58,681 bases of DNA from an uncultured beta proteobacterium (GTDB lineage Bacteria > Pseudomonadota > Gammaproteobacteria > Burkholderiales > Rhodocyclaceae): NCBI GenBank assembly GCA_903959855.1, contig CAJBYR010000292.1:1-58681 (forward strand), written 5' to 3'. This document shows positions 50,955 to 58,681 of the stretch, piece by piece. The notes under the pieces are model-generated. The model made no database searches, was not told the origin of the DNA, and saw nothing but the letters and a program-made list of their open reading frames with translations. Position 1 is the first letter of the stretch. The number at the start of each line of letters is the position of its first letter. A program made the position numbers and the translations under genes.

Positions 50955-51707
50955 TTACAACTCCTGCAGTTCCATGAATACACGGCGCGACTGCAAGGAC
51001 TTGCCGCCGAGGTGATGCGAGATCAATTGGCGCATCAGGCGCCGGCTTTCGAGCCGCGTGCGCGGATCGGAATAGTCGTCGGCGGCCATGTCGAGCAGGG
51101 TTTTGCCGGTGAGTGCCGGGGTGTCTTCAGTGGTCGCCGTGCCATCAGCGCCAGCGCTCTGCATCCCTCCGGGAACTTTTGCCACCGGGCCGCGCTCGAT
51201 CAGAAAGGCATAGCGGCCCTCGGGCACCACGGGATGCCCGGTCTCGACGTCGACATCCAGCGTCAGGCCGTAGCCGAGCTCCTTGAGCAGGGTCTTTTCG
51301 AAGCGACGCAATTCGGGGGCATCGGCCGCGCCATCGGCCAGGGCTTGAAGGGCCGCGGCATAGGCGTCGAACAGCGCGGCGTGGGCGTCCTCGCGCGGCA
51401 GCATCTTGAGCAGCAGTTCGTTGAGGTAATAGCCCAGCAGCAGGCAGCGCCCGCCCAGCAGCGGCATACCGCCCAGCCATTCGACCTTGGCCAGGGTCTT
51501 GACCTCGCCGCCGCCGAACCAGCCAAGTTCCAGCGGCTGGAAAGACATCAGCATGCCGCGCATGGCCGAGCGCGGGCGGCGCGCGCCGCGCGCCAGCAAA
51601 GGCACGCGGCCGTGGTCGCGACTGAAAACATCAACGACGAGGCTGGTCTCGCTGTATGGATGCAGGTGCAGGACGTAGGCAGCCTGACCGTCGACGCGCT
51701 TGCTCAC
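50955..51707 (-). CDS. recO: DNA repair protein RecO, with a repeat-derived loop
   Basis: A 250-residue RecO, which loads RecA in the RecFOR gap-repair pathway. The N-terminal OB fold (QAAYVLHLHPYSETSLVVDVFSRDHGRV) and helical core (LLLGYYLNELLLKMLPREDAH) are clear. I chose the GTG at 51707 (MSKRVDGQ), preceded by AAGGTG 8 bases upstream; the open frame extends 25 codons more, but only into the structured repeat. About residues 180-200 form a loop, GGMQSAGADGTATTEDTPAL, low in complexity and overlapping a degenerate copy of the 22-bp dispersed repeat (51135-51160), so repeat insertion has probably lengthened this protein. Confidence 0.85.
   Translation of the reverse strand: MSKRVDGQAAYVLHLHPYSETSLVVDVFSRDHGRVPLLARGARRPRSAMRGMLMSFQPLELGWFGGGEVKTLAKVEWLGGMPLLGGRCLLLGYYLNELLLKMLPREDAHAALFDAYAAALQALADGAADAPELRRFEKTLLKELGYGLTLDVDVETGHPVVPEGRYAFLIERGPVAKVPGGMQSAGADGTATTEDTPALTGKTLLDMAADDYSDPRTRLESRRLMRQLISHHLGGKSLQSRRVFMELQEL
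51135..51160 (-). repeat. Degenerate dispersed repeat copy inside recO
   Basis: The right half ACGGCG is exact and the left reads AGAGCGCTGGCGCTG instead of AGAGTCGGCGCTG, as if two bases were gained. It encodes AGADGTA, close to the RVGADGTA of the other coding copies. Confidence 0.6.
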
Positions 51708-51716
51708 GGATAGATC

Positions 51717-51840
51717 ACCTTCCCCCCCGCCCCCTTCCCAAGGAAGGGGGTGACTACGGTTCGCGAGCATTGCTCGCTCCATGCTGCTGGCTGTGCCGTC
51801 CTTGGGACGGCCCTGCGGACGGCCCTGCGGACGGCGCTCA
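51717..51840 (-). repeat. Structured intergenic repeat, copy 2 (three hairpins)
   Basis: Read on the minus strand it begins at the era stop codon and ends near the recO start. Hairpins, in minus-strand order: GCCGTCC-CAA-GGACGGC (51811-51795), GCGAGC-AAT-GCTCGC (51777-51763) and CCCCCTTCC-TTG-GGAAGGGGG (51750-51730). Compared with copy 1, bases on both sides of stems 1 and 3 have changed together. A 12-bp tandem duplication (51809-51832) makes this copy longer; without it both stop-to-start distances are 121 bases. Confidence 0.9.
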
Positions 51841-52725
51841 ATCGTACCCCAGCGACTTCAAGGCGCGCTCATCGTCGGCCCAGCCGCCCTTGACCTTGAC
51901 CCAGGTCTCGAGCCAGACCTTGCCGCCGAAGAGGGACTCCATTTCCTTGCGCGCGTCGGTGGAAATGCGCTTCAGGCGCTCACCACCCTTGCCAATGACG
52001 ATGGGCTTGTGCCCGGCCTTGTCGACGATCACTGCGGCATGGATGCGGCGCAGGTCGCCTTCCTGTTCGAACTTCTCGATCTCGACCGCGATGCCGTAGG
52101 GCAGCTCTTCGCCGAGGTTGCGGAACAGTTTTTCGCGCAGGATCTCGGAAGCGAGGAAGCGCTCGTTGCGGTCGGTGATGTCGTCAGCATCGAACACCGC
52201 CGGCCCTTCGGGCAGATAGCCGCGCGCGGCACCCAGCAGCGTCTCGGTGCCGAGACCCTTCTCTGCCGAGATCGGCAGGATTTCGGCGAAGCCGTGCAGG
52301 GCCGACAGCTTCTGGATGAAAGGTAGCAGTTCGACCTTGTCGGCGAGGCGGTCGATCTTGTTGATCACCAGCAGCACCGGCTTGTCCTCGGGCAGCATGC
52401 GCAGGATCTCGGCTTCGCCGCTGCCCCAGTTGCCGGCCTCGACCACCAGCATGATCACATCGACGTCGGCGAAGGTGGAGGTGACGCTGCGGTTCATCAG
52501 TCGATTGAGCGCATTCTTGTGTGTCATCTGGAAGCCGGGCGTATCGACGAAAATGAACTGGGCATCGTCAGTGGTAAGGATGCCGTGGATGCGATGGCGG
52601 GTGGTTTGCGCCTTCTTCGAGGTGATGCTGATCTTGGCGCCGACCAGGCGATTGGTCAGCGTGGATTTGCCGACGTTGGGCCGACCGATTACGGCCAGGT
52701 AGCCGGTACGAAAGATTTTTGTCAT
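51838..52725 (-). CDS. era: GTPase Era
   Basis: A 295-residue GTPase needed for 16S rRNA maturation and 30S assembly. G1 is GRPNVGKST, G3 DTPGF, G4 NKID and G5 the ISAEKG segment; the C-terminal KH domain shows the RIHAAVIVDKAGHKPIVIGKGGERLKRIS pattern. It overlaps rnc (ATGA, embedded in a run of seven A residues). Its stop codon is the first triplet of the structured repeat that leads to recO. Confidence 0.95.
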   Translation of the reverse strand: MTKIFRTGYLAVIGRPNVGKSTLTNRLVGAKISITSKKAQTTRHRIHGILTTDDAQFIFVDTPGFQMTHKNALNRLMNRSVTSTFADVDVIMLVVEAGNWGSGEAEILRMLPEDKPVLLVINKIDRLADKVELLPFIQKLSALHGFAEILPISAEKGLGTETLLGAARGYLPEGPAVFDADDITDRNERFLASEILREKLFRNLGEELPYGIAVEIEKFEQEGDLRRIHAAVIVDKAGHKPIVIGKGGERLKRISTDARKEMESLFGGKVWLETWVKVKGGWADDERALKSLGYD

Positions 52726-53390
52726 TTTTTTATTCCGGCCAGGGCGCGCTCGGCAGCCTGTTGTTCGGCGATGCGGCGACTGGCGCCGATGCCCGTGCTA
52801 CGGATGGTGAGTTCAGGCACTTCGCATTCGACCTCGAATTCCTGGGCATGGGCCTCGCCGCGCGTGGCCAGCAACTTGTAGCGCGGCAGCGGCAGGTGCT
52901 TGCCCTGGAGGATTTCCTGCAGGGCCGTCTTCGGATCCTTGATGGCGTTTTCCGGGTTGATGCGGTCGATGGCCGGCCGGTAAAGGCGCTCGACCACCGT
53001 GCGCGCGACATCAAATCCGGCATCGAGGAAAATGGCGCCGATGATGGCTTCGAGGGCATCAGCCAGGATCGAAGGACGGCGCGCGCCACCGCTCTTGAGT
53101 TCCCCCTCGCCCAGCGCAAGGTAGCTGCCCAGTTCCAGGCTCAGTGCGATCTCGGCCAATGACTCCTGGCGCACGAGATTGGCACGCAGGCGCGACAGAT
53201 CACCTTCCTTGAGGCCGGGATAGCGCAGGCAGAGGGTGGCAGCGATGGCGCAGTCAAGCACCGAATCACCGAGGAATTCGAGCTGTTCGTTGTTGGTACT
53301 GGAAAAGCTGCGATGGGTAAGCGCCTGTCGCAGCAGATCTGGCCGGGCAAAGCCGTGGCCCAGCGCCGCTTCCAGCCGCTGCGACTTCAT
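52722..53390 (-). CDS. rnc: Ribonuclease III
   Basis: A 222-residue double-strand-specific endoribonuclease. The signature QLEFLGDSVLDCAI and the second metal site ADALEAIIGAIFLDAGF are present; the C-terminal double-stranded-RNA-binding domain shows PKTALQEILQG and GIGASRRIAEQQAAERAL. It overlaps era downstream and touches the DUF4845 gene upstream (TAATG). The hairpin-rich repeat in the same operon would be a natural substrate to consider. Confidence 0.95.
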   Translation of the reverse strand: MKSQRLEAALGHGFARPDLLRQALTHRSFSSTNNEQLEFLGDSVLDCAIAATLCLRYPGLKEGDLSRLRANLVRQESLAEIALSLELGSYLALGEGELKSGGARRPSILADALEAIIGAIFLDAGFDVARTVVERLYRPAIDRINPENAIKDPKTALQEILQGKHLPLPRYKLLATRGEAHAQEFEVECEVPELTIRSTGIGASRRIAEQQAAERALAGIKK

Positions 53391-53746
53391 TACTTGTTGC
53401 TGGCGCCCTCGAAATCGAAGACGAGGCTGACGTTCTTGAACAGCGGAACCTTGCGCGTATAGGCGAAGGAAATCACCAGCTCGCCGCCCTCTTTGGTGAT
53501 GTCGAGATCCTTTTCGGAAAGGCTCTTGATATTGTCGATCTCGGCGCGTTTGGCATAGGCAGTGCGCACTTGCGCCACAGACGCATCCTTGAGGCTGGCA
53601 TCGCCGGCGGTGGATTTGACCGCCTTGACCACGTTGCCGTACTCCATGTACTCGGGGGCAATCTTCATGAACAGCAGGGCCACGATGCCAAGCATCACGC
53701 CACCGATCATTATTCCATTGAGGCTGACGCCACGCTGATATTTCAT
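53390..53746 (-). CDS. DUF4845 membrane-anchored protein
   Basis: A 118-residue protein with an N-terminal hydrophobic anchor (GVSLNGIMIGGVMLGIVALLFM) that resembles a type IV pilin-like leader (RGVSL), followed by a small soluble domain. It is the DUF4845 protein normally found between lepB and rnc in betaproteobacteria and Pseudomonas; its function is unknown. The ATG at 53746 (MKYQRGVS) follows AGGGGG. Confidence 0.83.
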   Translation of the reverse strand: MKYQRGVSLNGIMIGGVMLGIVALLFMKIAPEYMEYGNVVKAVKSTAGDASLKDASVAQVRTAYAKRAEIDNIKSLSEKDLDITKEGGELVISFAYTRKVPLFKNVSLVFDFEGASNK

Positions 53747-53754
53747 GCTACCCC

Positions 53755-54543
53755 CTAATGAAACGAGCCGATCCGTTTCAGATCGCCGAAATTGAACCAG
53801 ATGAAGAATGCTTTTCCGACCAGGTTTTCGTCGGGTACGAAGCCCCAGAAGCGGCTGTCCTGCGAGTTGTCGCGGTTGTCGCCCATCATGAAATAGTGGC
53901 CGGCCGGAACCTCGCAACTCATGCCTTCGCTATTGTAGTTACATTTCTCGCCCTGCGGAAAGCGCCCCCCCATGGGGATGAAGGACGGCGCATCGGCCTC
54001 GACCAGGATTTCGTGCTGGATGCTGCCGAGCGATTCGACGAAGCGCGGGGTGTAGTAGAGACGATCGCGATCAAGGTAGTCATCGGTCTTCTTCTGCGCC
54101 ACTTCCTGGCCGTTGATGGTCAGTTTCTTGTTCTTGTAGGCCACCTTGTCGCCCGGCAACCCGACCACGCGCTTGATGTAGTCGAGGCTGGGATCGGGGG
54201 GATAGCGGAACACGACGACGTCGCCACGCTGCGGGGTGTTCAGTTCGATGATTTTCTTGTTGATTACGGGCAGGCGCACGCCATAGGTGAACTTGTTCAC
54301 CAGGATGAAGTCGCCGATCAGCAGCGTCGGGATCATCGAGCCGGAGGGGATCTTGAAGGGTTCGACGAGGAAGGACCGCAACAGGAACACGGCGAGGATC
54401 ACCGGGAAAAAGCTGCCGCCATACTCTACCCACCAAGGATCGGGAGCATCTGCCGCGCGCTTCTTGCGGGCGTAAAAGTGGTCGAAGGCCCAAACCAGGC
54501 CGGTGGCCACCACCAGGATGAAAAGTATCAGGGCGAAGTTCAT
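53755..54543 (-). CDS. lepB: Signal peptidase I
   Basis: A 262-residue membrane protease that removes Sec and Tat signal peptides. An N-terminal hydrophobic segment and a second one near 45-60 anchor it; the catalytic serine is in IPSGSMIPT (S69) and the general-base lysine in [12 protein letters not shown] (K124). [14 protein letters not shown] is the conserved box near the C-terminus. The ATG at 54543 overlaps the lepA stop; the longer frame upstream is a shadow of lepA. Confidence 0.93.
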   Translation of the reverse strand: MNFALILFILVVATGLVWAFDHFYARKKRAADAPDPWWVEYGGSFFPVILAVFLLRSFLVEPFKIPSGSMIPTLLIGDFILVNKFTYGVRLPVINKKIIELNTPQRGDVVVFRYPPDPSLDYIKRVVGLPGDKVAYKNKKLTINGQEVAQKKTDDYLDRDRLYYTPRFVESLGSIQHEILVEADAPSFIPMGGRFPQGEKCNYNSEGMSCEVPAGHYFMMGDNRDNSQDSRFWGFVPDENLVGKAFFIWFNFGDLKRIGSFH

Positions 54544-56333
54544 TTGTCTCCCACGCGCAGCACGGCCAGGAAGGCCTCCTGCGGAATTTCGACGCTGCCG
54601 ACCTGCTTCATGCGCTTCTTGCCGGCCTTCTGCTTTTCGAGCAGCTTCTTCTTGCGCGTGATGTCGCCGCCGTAACACTTGGCAAGCACGTCCTTGCGCA
54701 TGGCCTTGACGTTCTCGCGGGCGACGATGGTGGAGCCGATCGCGGCCTGAATGGCGACGTCATACATCTGGCGCGGAATCAGTTCGCGCATCTTGGCCGC
54801 CAGTTCGCGGCCGCGATACGGCGCGTTGGCACGGTGCACGATCAGCGACAGCGCATCGACCTTGTCGCCATTGATCAGCACGTCGAGCTTGACCACGTCG
54901 GCCGCGCGATATTCCTTGAACTCGTAGTCGAGCGAGGCGTAGCCACGCGAGACGGACTTGAGCTTGTCGAAGAAGTCCATCACCACTTCGGCCATCGGCA
55001 TGTCGTAGGTAAGCTGCACCTGGCGGCCATGGTAGGCCATGTTCACCTGCGAGCCGCGCTTGCTCTCGCACAGGGTGATCACGGACCCGAGGTATTCCTG
55101 CGGCACGAAAATCTTGGTGGTGATGATGGGCTCGCGAATTTCTTCGGTCTTCTGGATTTCCGGCAGCTTGGCCGGGTTTTCCACCTGGATGGTGGTTCCG
55201 TCACGCATCAGCACTTCGTACACCACGGTCGGCGCGGTGGTGATCAGGTCCTGGTCGAACTCGCGCTCCAGTCGCTCCTGCACGATCTCCATGTGCAAGA
55301 GGCCGAGGAAGCCGCAGCGGAAGCCGAAACCCAGCGCCTGCGACACTTCGGGCTCGTAGTGCAGCGAGGCGTCGTTGAGCTTGAGCTTTTCCAGCGAGTC
55401 GCGCAGGCTGTCGTACTGGTTGGACTCGATCGGATACAGCCCGGCGAAGACCTGCGACTTGATTTCCTTGAAGCCGGGCAGCGCCTCCGCGGCGCGACGA
55501 TCGGCGATGGTCACCGTATCGCCTACCTTGGCGGCATCGAGTTCCTTGATGCCGGAAATGATGAAGCCGACTTCGCCGGCGCGCAATTCCGGGCGGGTCA
55601 CCGACTTGGGAGTAAACACGCCGACCTGTTCGCACAGGTGCTGCGAGCCTTCGGCCATCAGCAGGATCTTGTCCTTGGCGCGCACGGTGCCGTCGACCAC
55701 ACGTACCAGCATCACCACGCCGACATAATTGTCGAACCAGGAATCGATGATCAGCGCCTTCAGGGGCGCGGCCGGATCGCCCTTGGGCGGCGGGATGCGC
55801 GCGATGACAGCTTCCAGCACGTCGTCCACGCCGAGGCCGGTCTTGGCCGAACACAGTATCGCCTCGGTGGCATCGATGCCGATCACGTCCTCGATCTCGG
55901 TGCGCGCGTTGTCGGGGTCGGCGGCCGGCAGGTCGATCTTGTTCAGCACCGGCACCACGTCGACGCCGAGTTCGATCGCGGTGTAGCAATTGGCCACGGT
56001 CTGCGCCTCGACACCCTGCGAGGCATCGACCACCAGCAGCGCGCCTTCGCAGGCCGAAAGGGAGCGGCTGACCTCGTAGGAAAAGTCGACGTGGCCCGGG
56101 GTGTCGATCAGGTTCAGGTTGTAGGTCTTGCCATCGCGGGCGACGTAGCTGAGCGCCGCCGTCTGCGCCTTGATGGTGATCCCGCGCTCACGCTCGATAT
56201 CCATCGAGTCGAGCACCTGGGCTTCCATTTCGCGGTCGGAGAGGCCGCCGCAGCGATGGATGATGCGATCGGCCAGGGTCGATTTGCCGTGGTCGATGTG
56301 GGCGATGATGGAAAAGTTGCGGATGTGATCCAT
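54540..56333 (-). CDS. lepA: Elongation factor 4 (LepA)
   Basis: A 597-residue translational GTPase that acts on stalled or mistranslocated ribosomes; the size equals E. coli LepA. G motifs are [17 protein letters not shown] and NKIDLP, and the C-terminal LepA-specific domain ends [19 protein letters not shown] chose the ATG at 56333 (MDHIRNFS), the family start. An ATG 8 codons earlier falls inside the stem-loop of the upstream terminator (56343-56373) and is very unlikely to be used. TAAAAT at 56401-56406 could be the -10 of its own promoter; I found no convincing -35. Confidence 0.95.
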   Translation of the reverse strand: MDHIRNFSIIAHIDHGKSTLADRIIHRCGGLSDREMEAQVLDSMDIERERGITIKAQTAALSYVARDGKTYNLNLIDTPGHVDFSYEVSRSLSACEGALLVVDASQGVEAQTVANCYTAIELGVDVVPVLNKIDLPAADPDNARTEIEDVIGIDATEAILCSAKTGLGVDDVLEAVIARIPPPKGDPAAPLKALIIDSWFDNYVGVVMLVRVVDGTVRAKDKILLMAEGSQHLCEQVGVFTPKSVTRPELRAGEVGFIISGIKELDAAKVGDTVTIADRRAAEALPGFKEIKSQVFAGLYPIESNQYDSLRDSLEKLKLNDASLHYEPEVSQALGFGFRCGFLGLLHMEIVQERLEREFDQDLITTAPTVVYEVLMRDGTTIQVENPAKLPEIQKTEEIREPIITTKIFVPQEYLGSVITLCESKRGSQVNMAYHGRQVQLTYDMPMAEVVMDFFDKLKSVSRGYASLDYEFKEYRAADVVKLDVLINGDKVDALSLIVHRANAPYRGRELAAKMRELIPRQMYDVAIQAAIGSTIVARENVKAMRKDVLAKCYGGDITRKKKLLEKQKAGKKRMKQVGSVEIPQEAFLAVLRVGDK

Positions 56334-56342
56334 GGGGTCAAC

Positions 56343-56373
56343 AAAAAAAGCGCTCATTCAAGCACTTGAGCGC
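56343..56373 (-). terminator. Intrinsic terminator after the glutaredoxin-like gene
   Basis: The minus strand forms GCGCTCA/TGAGCGC (7 bp, 10-base loop) followed by seven T residues, about 25 bases past the glutaredoxin stop. It separates the rseBC-degQ unit from lepA. Confidence 0.88.
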
Positions 56374-56398
56374 CTTCGAGCGGGGGATGGCTAGCCAG

Positions 56399-56665
56399 TT
56401 ATTTTACCGGAAATCGGCCCAGATACCCGAGCACTTTCGGCGCGTCGAGGAAGTAATGGCAGAGTTCCTGCCCGTCCTCGTCAGCCAGCACCGGCACCAG
56501 TTCGTCGTATTTCGCCTCCAGTTCCGGGTCGGCATCGACGTCAAGCACCTCGATCCCGAAGTCGGGCGTACCAGGCTCGCCGCGCAGGTTTTCCAACGCG
56601 ACGAGCATGTCGTGGCAGAGGTGACAGTAATTGCGGCTGTAAAGCCGCAACCGCGGTGCCGGCAT
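56399..56665 (-). CDS. Glutaredoxin-like thiol-disulfide protein
   Basis: An 88-residue thioredoxin-fold protein with a CxxC motif (RNYCHLCHDM) near the N-terminus, of the glutaredoxin-like (DUF836) type. It begins immediately after the degQ stop codon (TAG then ATG), so it is translated with it. A thiol redox protein next to the periplasmic stress protease is a common betaproteobacterial arrangement; its own partner is unknown. Confidence 0.83.
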   Translation of the reverse strand: MPAPRLRLYSRNYCHLCHDMLVALENLRGEPGTPDFGIEVLDVDADPELEAKYDELVPVLADEDGQELCHYFLDAPKVLGYLGRFPVK

Positions 56666-58099
56666 CTACTTGTCGCTCAAGCCCTTGATGGTGATGAAGG
56701 TCTGCGAATCGCCACGCCGCACCAGCAGCGTAATGGTGGCGCTCTTGTCCAGGCCTTGCAGCAGTTCGTTGAACTGCGCCACCGACTTGACATCGACCTG
56801 GCTGCCCTTGGCGATCACCGAAAGGATCACGTCGCCCTGCCTCAGCTCGGTGCGGGTGCCGGCATTGCGCACATCCTCGACGATCAGGCCATGCTGCACG
56901 CCGAGTTGCTTGCGCTGCTCGGCATTGGGCACCGAGAGCACCAGGCCGAGGCGATTGGTTGTCGGCTCGGACGGCTTGCCGCGACCGGCCGTCCGGATGC
57001 TGCCCTCTTCGTCGGGAATCTCGCCGACGACGGCGGTGAGCTCGCGTGACGAGCCCTTGCGCCAGACCTGCACGGTGACCTTGCTGCCCGGTTTGGTGGA
57101 GCCGACCATGCGCGGCAGATCGCTGGATTCATTCACCGTCTTGCCGTCGTATTTGAGGATGACGTCGCCAATCTCGATGCCAGCCTTGTCGGCGGCGGCG
57201 CCCTTCTCCACTGAAGCGACCAGCGCGCCGTGCGCCTTGCTCAGGTTGAAGGATTCGGCAAGCTCCTTGCTGACTTCCTGGATGCCTATGCCGAGGCGCC
57301 CGCGGCTGACCTTGCCCTTGGACTTGAGCTGGGTCTGGATTTCCATCGCCAGGTCGATCGGAATCGCAAAAGACAGGCCCATCGAGCCGCCGGAACGCGA
57401 GTAGATCTGCGAATTGATGCCGATCACCTCACCCTTCATGTTGAACAAGGGCCCGCCCGAGTTGCCGGGGTTGATGGCGACGTCGGTCTGGATGAAAGGT
57501 ACAAAGTTCTCATGCTGCAGCGAACGCCCCTTGGCGCTGACGATGCCGGCGGTGACGGTATTCTCGAAGCCGAAGGGCGAGCCGATCGCAATCACCCATT
57601 CGCCGACCTTGAGTTTGGTGGAATCGCCGAGCTTGGCCACCTGCAGGTTGCTGGCCTCGATCTTGATCAGGGCGACGTCGGTGCGCTTGTCGGCACCCAG
57701 CACCTTGGCCTTGAACTCGCGCTTGTCGGCCAGCTTGACCAGCACTTCGTCGGCACCCTCGACCACATGGGCGTTGGTCAGGATGTGGCCGTCGGCACCG
57801 ATGATGAAGCCGGATCCCAGCGAGCGGTTCTTGAATTCGTGCGGCATGCCGGGAATGTTCGGGATCTGGCCGGGGAAGAAGCGGCGCAACAGTTCCTGCG
57901 CCGCATCATCGTCACCGAAAGGCGATCCGGGAATACCGCGGCGACCCTTGATCACCTGGGTGGTGCTGATATTGACCACGGTGGCACCCTGCTTCTCGAC
58001 CAGTTCCGTGAAGTCGGGCAAGTCCTTGGCCTGAGCCGCCTGTGGCACCGAGATCAGCGCCGCTGCAGCAAGGACAAGCATTGTCAGGAGTTTTTTCAT
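56666..58099 (-). CDS. mucD: DegQ/MucD-type periplasmic serine protease
   Basis: A 477-residue HtrA-family protease. A signal peptide ends near AQAKDLP; the catalytic triad is in ILTNAHVVEG (His), DVALIKIE (Asp) and NPGNSGGPL (Ser); two PDZ domains follow (from about residue 275: RGRLGIGIQEVSKEL; and from about 380: RLGLVLSVPNAEQ). It degrades or refolds damaged envelope proteins. Its start overlaps rseC, placing it in the sigma-E regulon operon, where it is named mucD in Pseudomonas. Confidence 0.93.
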   Translation of the reverse strand: MKKLLTMLVLAAAALISVPQAAQAKDLPDFTELVEKQGATVVNISTTQVIKGRRGIPGSPFGDDDAAQELLRRFFPGQIPNIPGMPHEFKNRSLGSGFIIGADGHILTNAHVVEGADEVLVKLADKREFKAKVLGADKRTDVALIKIEASNLQVAKLGDSTKLKVGEWVIAIGSPFGFENTVTAGIVSAKGRSLQHENFVPFIQTDVAINPGNSGGPLFNMKGEVIGINSQIYSRSGGSMGLSFAIPIDLAMEIQTQLKSKGKVSRGRLGIGIQEVSKELAESFNLSKAHGALVASVEKGAAADKAGIEIGDVILKYDGKTVNESSDLPRMVGSTKPGSKVTVQVWRKGSSRELTAVVGEIPDEEGSIRTAGRGKPSEPTTNRLGLVLSVPNAEQRKQLGVQHGLIVEDVRNAGTRTELRQGDVILSVIAKGSQVDVKSVAQFNELLQGLDKSATITLLVRRGDSQTFITIKGLSDK

Positions 58100-58539
58100 T
58101 TCTGTTCCTCGAATCGAATTTCTTGTGTGGGGAATTGCAGTGAAATCAGGTTCTGGTCTTTGCGCACGCGCAACTCACGCCGGCGCAGCAACAGCAGGCC
58201 GATGCCCAGGCCAAGCAGCGTTCCGGCGGCGGCCCGGCCATCGCTGCCCGCTGCCTGACCGATCATGGCGCCGGCAATGGCAAGCAGCAGCGGCAACACG
58301 TAGGACGCGAGCGACGCCTGCCACAAACCGCCATCGGCGATCGTCAAATGGACGCGATCGCCTACGCGCGCGCCGATGCCATTGACCAACCGGTAGCGGC
58401 GCACACCGGCATTTCCTGCCAAGCCCTCGACACAAGCGTCAGTGTTCTTGCAATTACCGCAACTGGGGGCGCGTGCCGGAAGTTCAACCCAGACATCGTT
58501 GCCGCCCACTTGGACCACCACGGCGTCGCACCGGCTCAT
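58096..58539 (-). CDS. rseC: RseC/MucC family sigma-E regulator
   Basis: A 147-residue inner-membrane protein: a cysteine-rich N-terminus (SCGNCKNTDACVEG), the beta-rich VGDRVHLTIADGG segment, then two hydrophobic helices (LASYVLPLLLAIAGAMIGQ and GTLLGLGIGLLLLRR). RseC/MucC tunes sigma-E (AlgU) activity and helps reduce SoxR in some organisms. The ATG overlaps the rseB stop. Confidence 0.88.
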   Translation of the reverse strand: MSRCDAVVVQVGGNDVWVELPARAPSCGNCKNTDACVEGLAGNAGVRRYRLVNGIGARVGDRVHLTIADGGLWQASLASYVLPLLLAIAGAMIGQAAGSDGRAAAGTLLGLGIGLLLLRRRELRVRKDQNLISLQFPTQEIRFEEQK

Positions 58540-58681
58540 TTGCGCCTCCGCTCGACGCCGTCGCCAAGACGCTTGACAGCCAGCGGCGGCACTTCGCCCA
58601 TGACCACCAGTCGATGATCGCCGAGCTGGCGGCGGTAGATATTTACCGGTCCCATGGTGGCGGCGTTGGCGGCCTCGCCGC
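58536..58681 (-). CDS. rseB: RseB/MucB anti-sigma-factor partner, C-terminal part only
   Basis: The last 48 codons of a gene that continues past the window edge. The translated end (GPVNIYRRQLGDHRLVVMGEVPPLAV and the basic tail VKRLGDGVERRRK) matches the C-terminus of RseB, which binds RseA and protects it from cleavage until envelope stress occurs. The stop overlaps the rseC start (ATGA). rseA and the sigma-E gene would be expected just beyond the edge. Confidence 0.85.
   Translation of the reverse strand, partial: GEAANAATMGPVNIYRRQLGDHRLVVMGEVPPLAVKRLGDGVERRRK

Noticed and set aside
1-58681. tRNA or rRNA genes, CRISPR arrays, IS elements, prophage genes
   Set aside because: No cloverleaf, transposase, integrase, spaced direct-repeat array or phage structural gene was seen on either strand.

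Overview
The window is 58.7 kb of GC-rich chromosomal DNA from a betaproteobacterium, most likely of the order Rhodocyclales. This rests on the right-hand block, which reads (minus strand) rseB-rseC-degQ/mucD-glutaredoxin-like-lepA-lepB-DUF4845-rnc-era-recO-pdxJ-acpS-nagZ, a conserved betaproteobacterial order, and on a monofunctional RelA and c-type cytochromes. I saw no prophage, IS transposase, CRISPR array, tRNA or rRNA. Coding density is very high and no gene-free stretch exceeds 300 bases; the longest is the acs/yqhA divergent region of about 270 bases.

Layout. (1) 1-8529, plus strand: a tightly packed acyl-CoA catabolism cluster with two acyl-CoA dehydrogenases, an enoyl-CoA isomerase/hydratase, a PaaI-type thioesterase, a ComB-like phosphatase, a MaoC hydratase, an acyl-CoA ligase, a dienoyl-CoA isomerase-type crotonase and an epoxide-hydrolase-fold enzyme. 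(2) 8530-21896, minus strand: hemerythrin, OsmC, an RDD protein, a DHH phosphoesterase, an AddAB-like helicase-nuclease pair with a 38-residue membrane microprotein, RmuC, a DUF4160/DUF2442 pair, Hsp15, a nitroreductase, a MaoC hydratase and a CZB zinc-binding protein. (3) 21946-34657, minus strand: acs (acetyl-CoA synthetase) followed by an apparent seven-gene operon encoding a small membrane protein, an SSS-transporter/histidine kinase, a CheY-like regulator, a degenerate kinase fused to a DnaQ-type exonuclease, two tandem DUF294 (GlnD-like) nucleotidyltransferases and a divergent FeoB-like transporter. This is the most interesting functional module. (4) 34946-41847, plus strand: yqhA, class I fumarase, hemG, a dihaem cytochrome c, murI, a NhaR-type regulator, a Tim44-domain protein and a c556-type cytochrome. 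(5) 41942-48618: a MASE2-GGDEF cyclase, relA, mtfA and a large metallo-beta-lactamase/cNMP-domain protein. (6) 48813-58681, minus strand: the housekeeping block above.

Two repeat systems cut across the genes. One is a structured element of about 120 bp that fills the whole stop-to-start interval of two unrelated gene junctions (3476-3590 and 51717-51840). It forms three consecutive hairpins whose stems covary between the copies, and it can be misread as a 25-residue N-terminal extension. The other is a dispersed repeat of about 22 bp (AGTCGGCGCTG, five variable bases, ACGGCG), found at ten or more sites both between genes and inside unrelated genes; in four of these it encodes the same short peptide, RVGAxxTA.

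Limits: all assignments come from reading motifs in the translated sequence. No database search, structure prediction or statistics beyond hand counting was possible.
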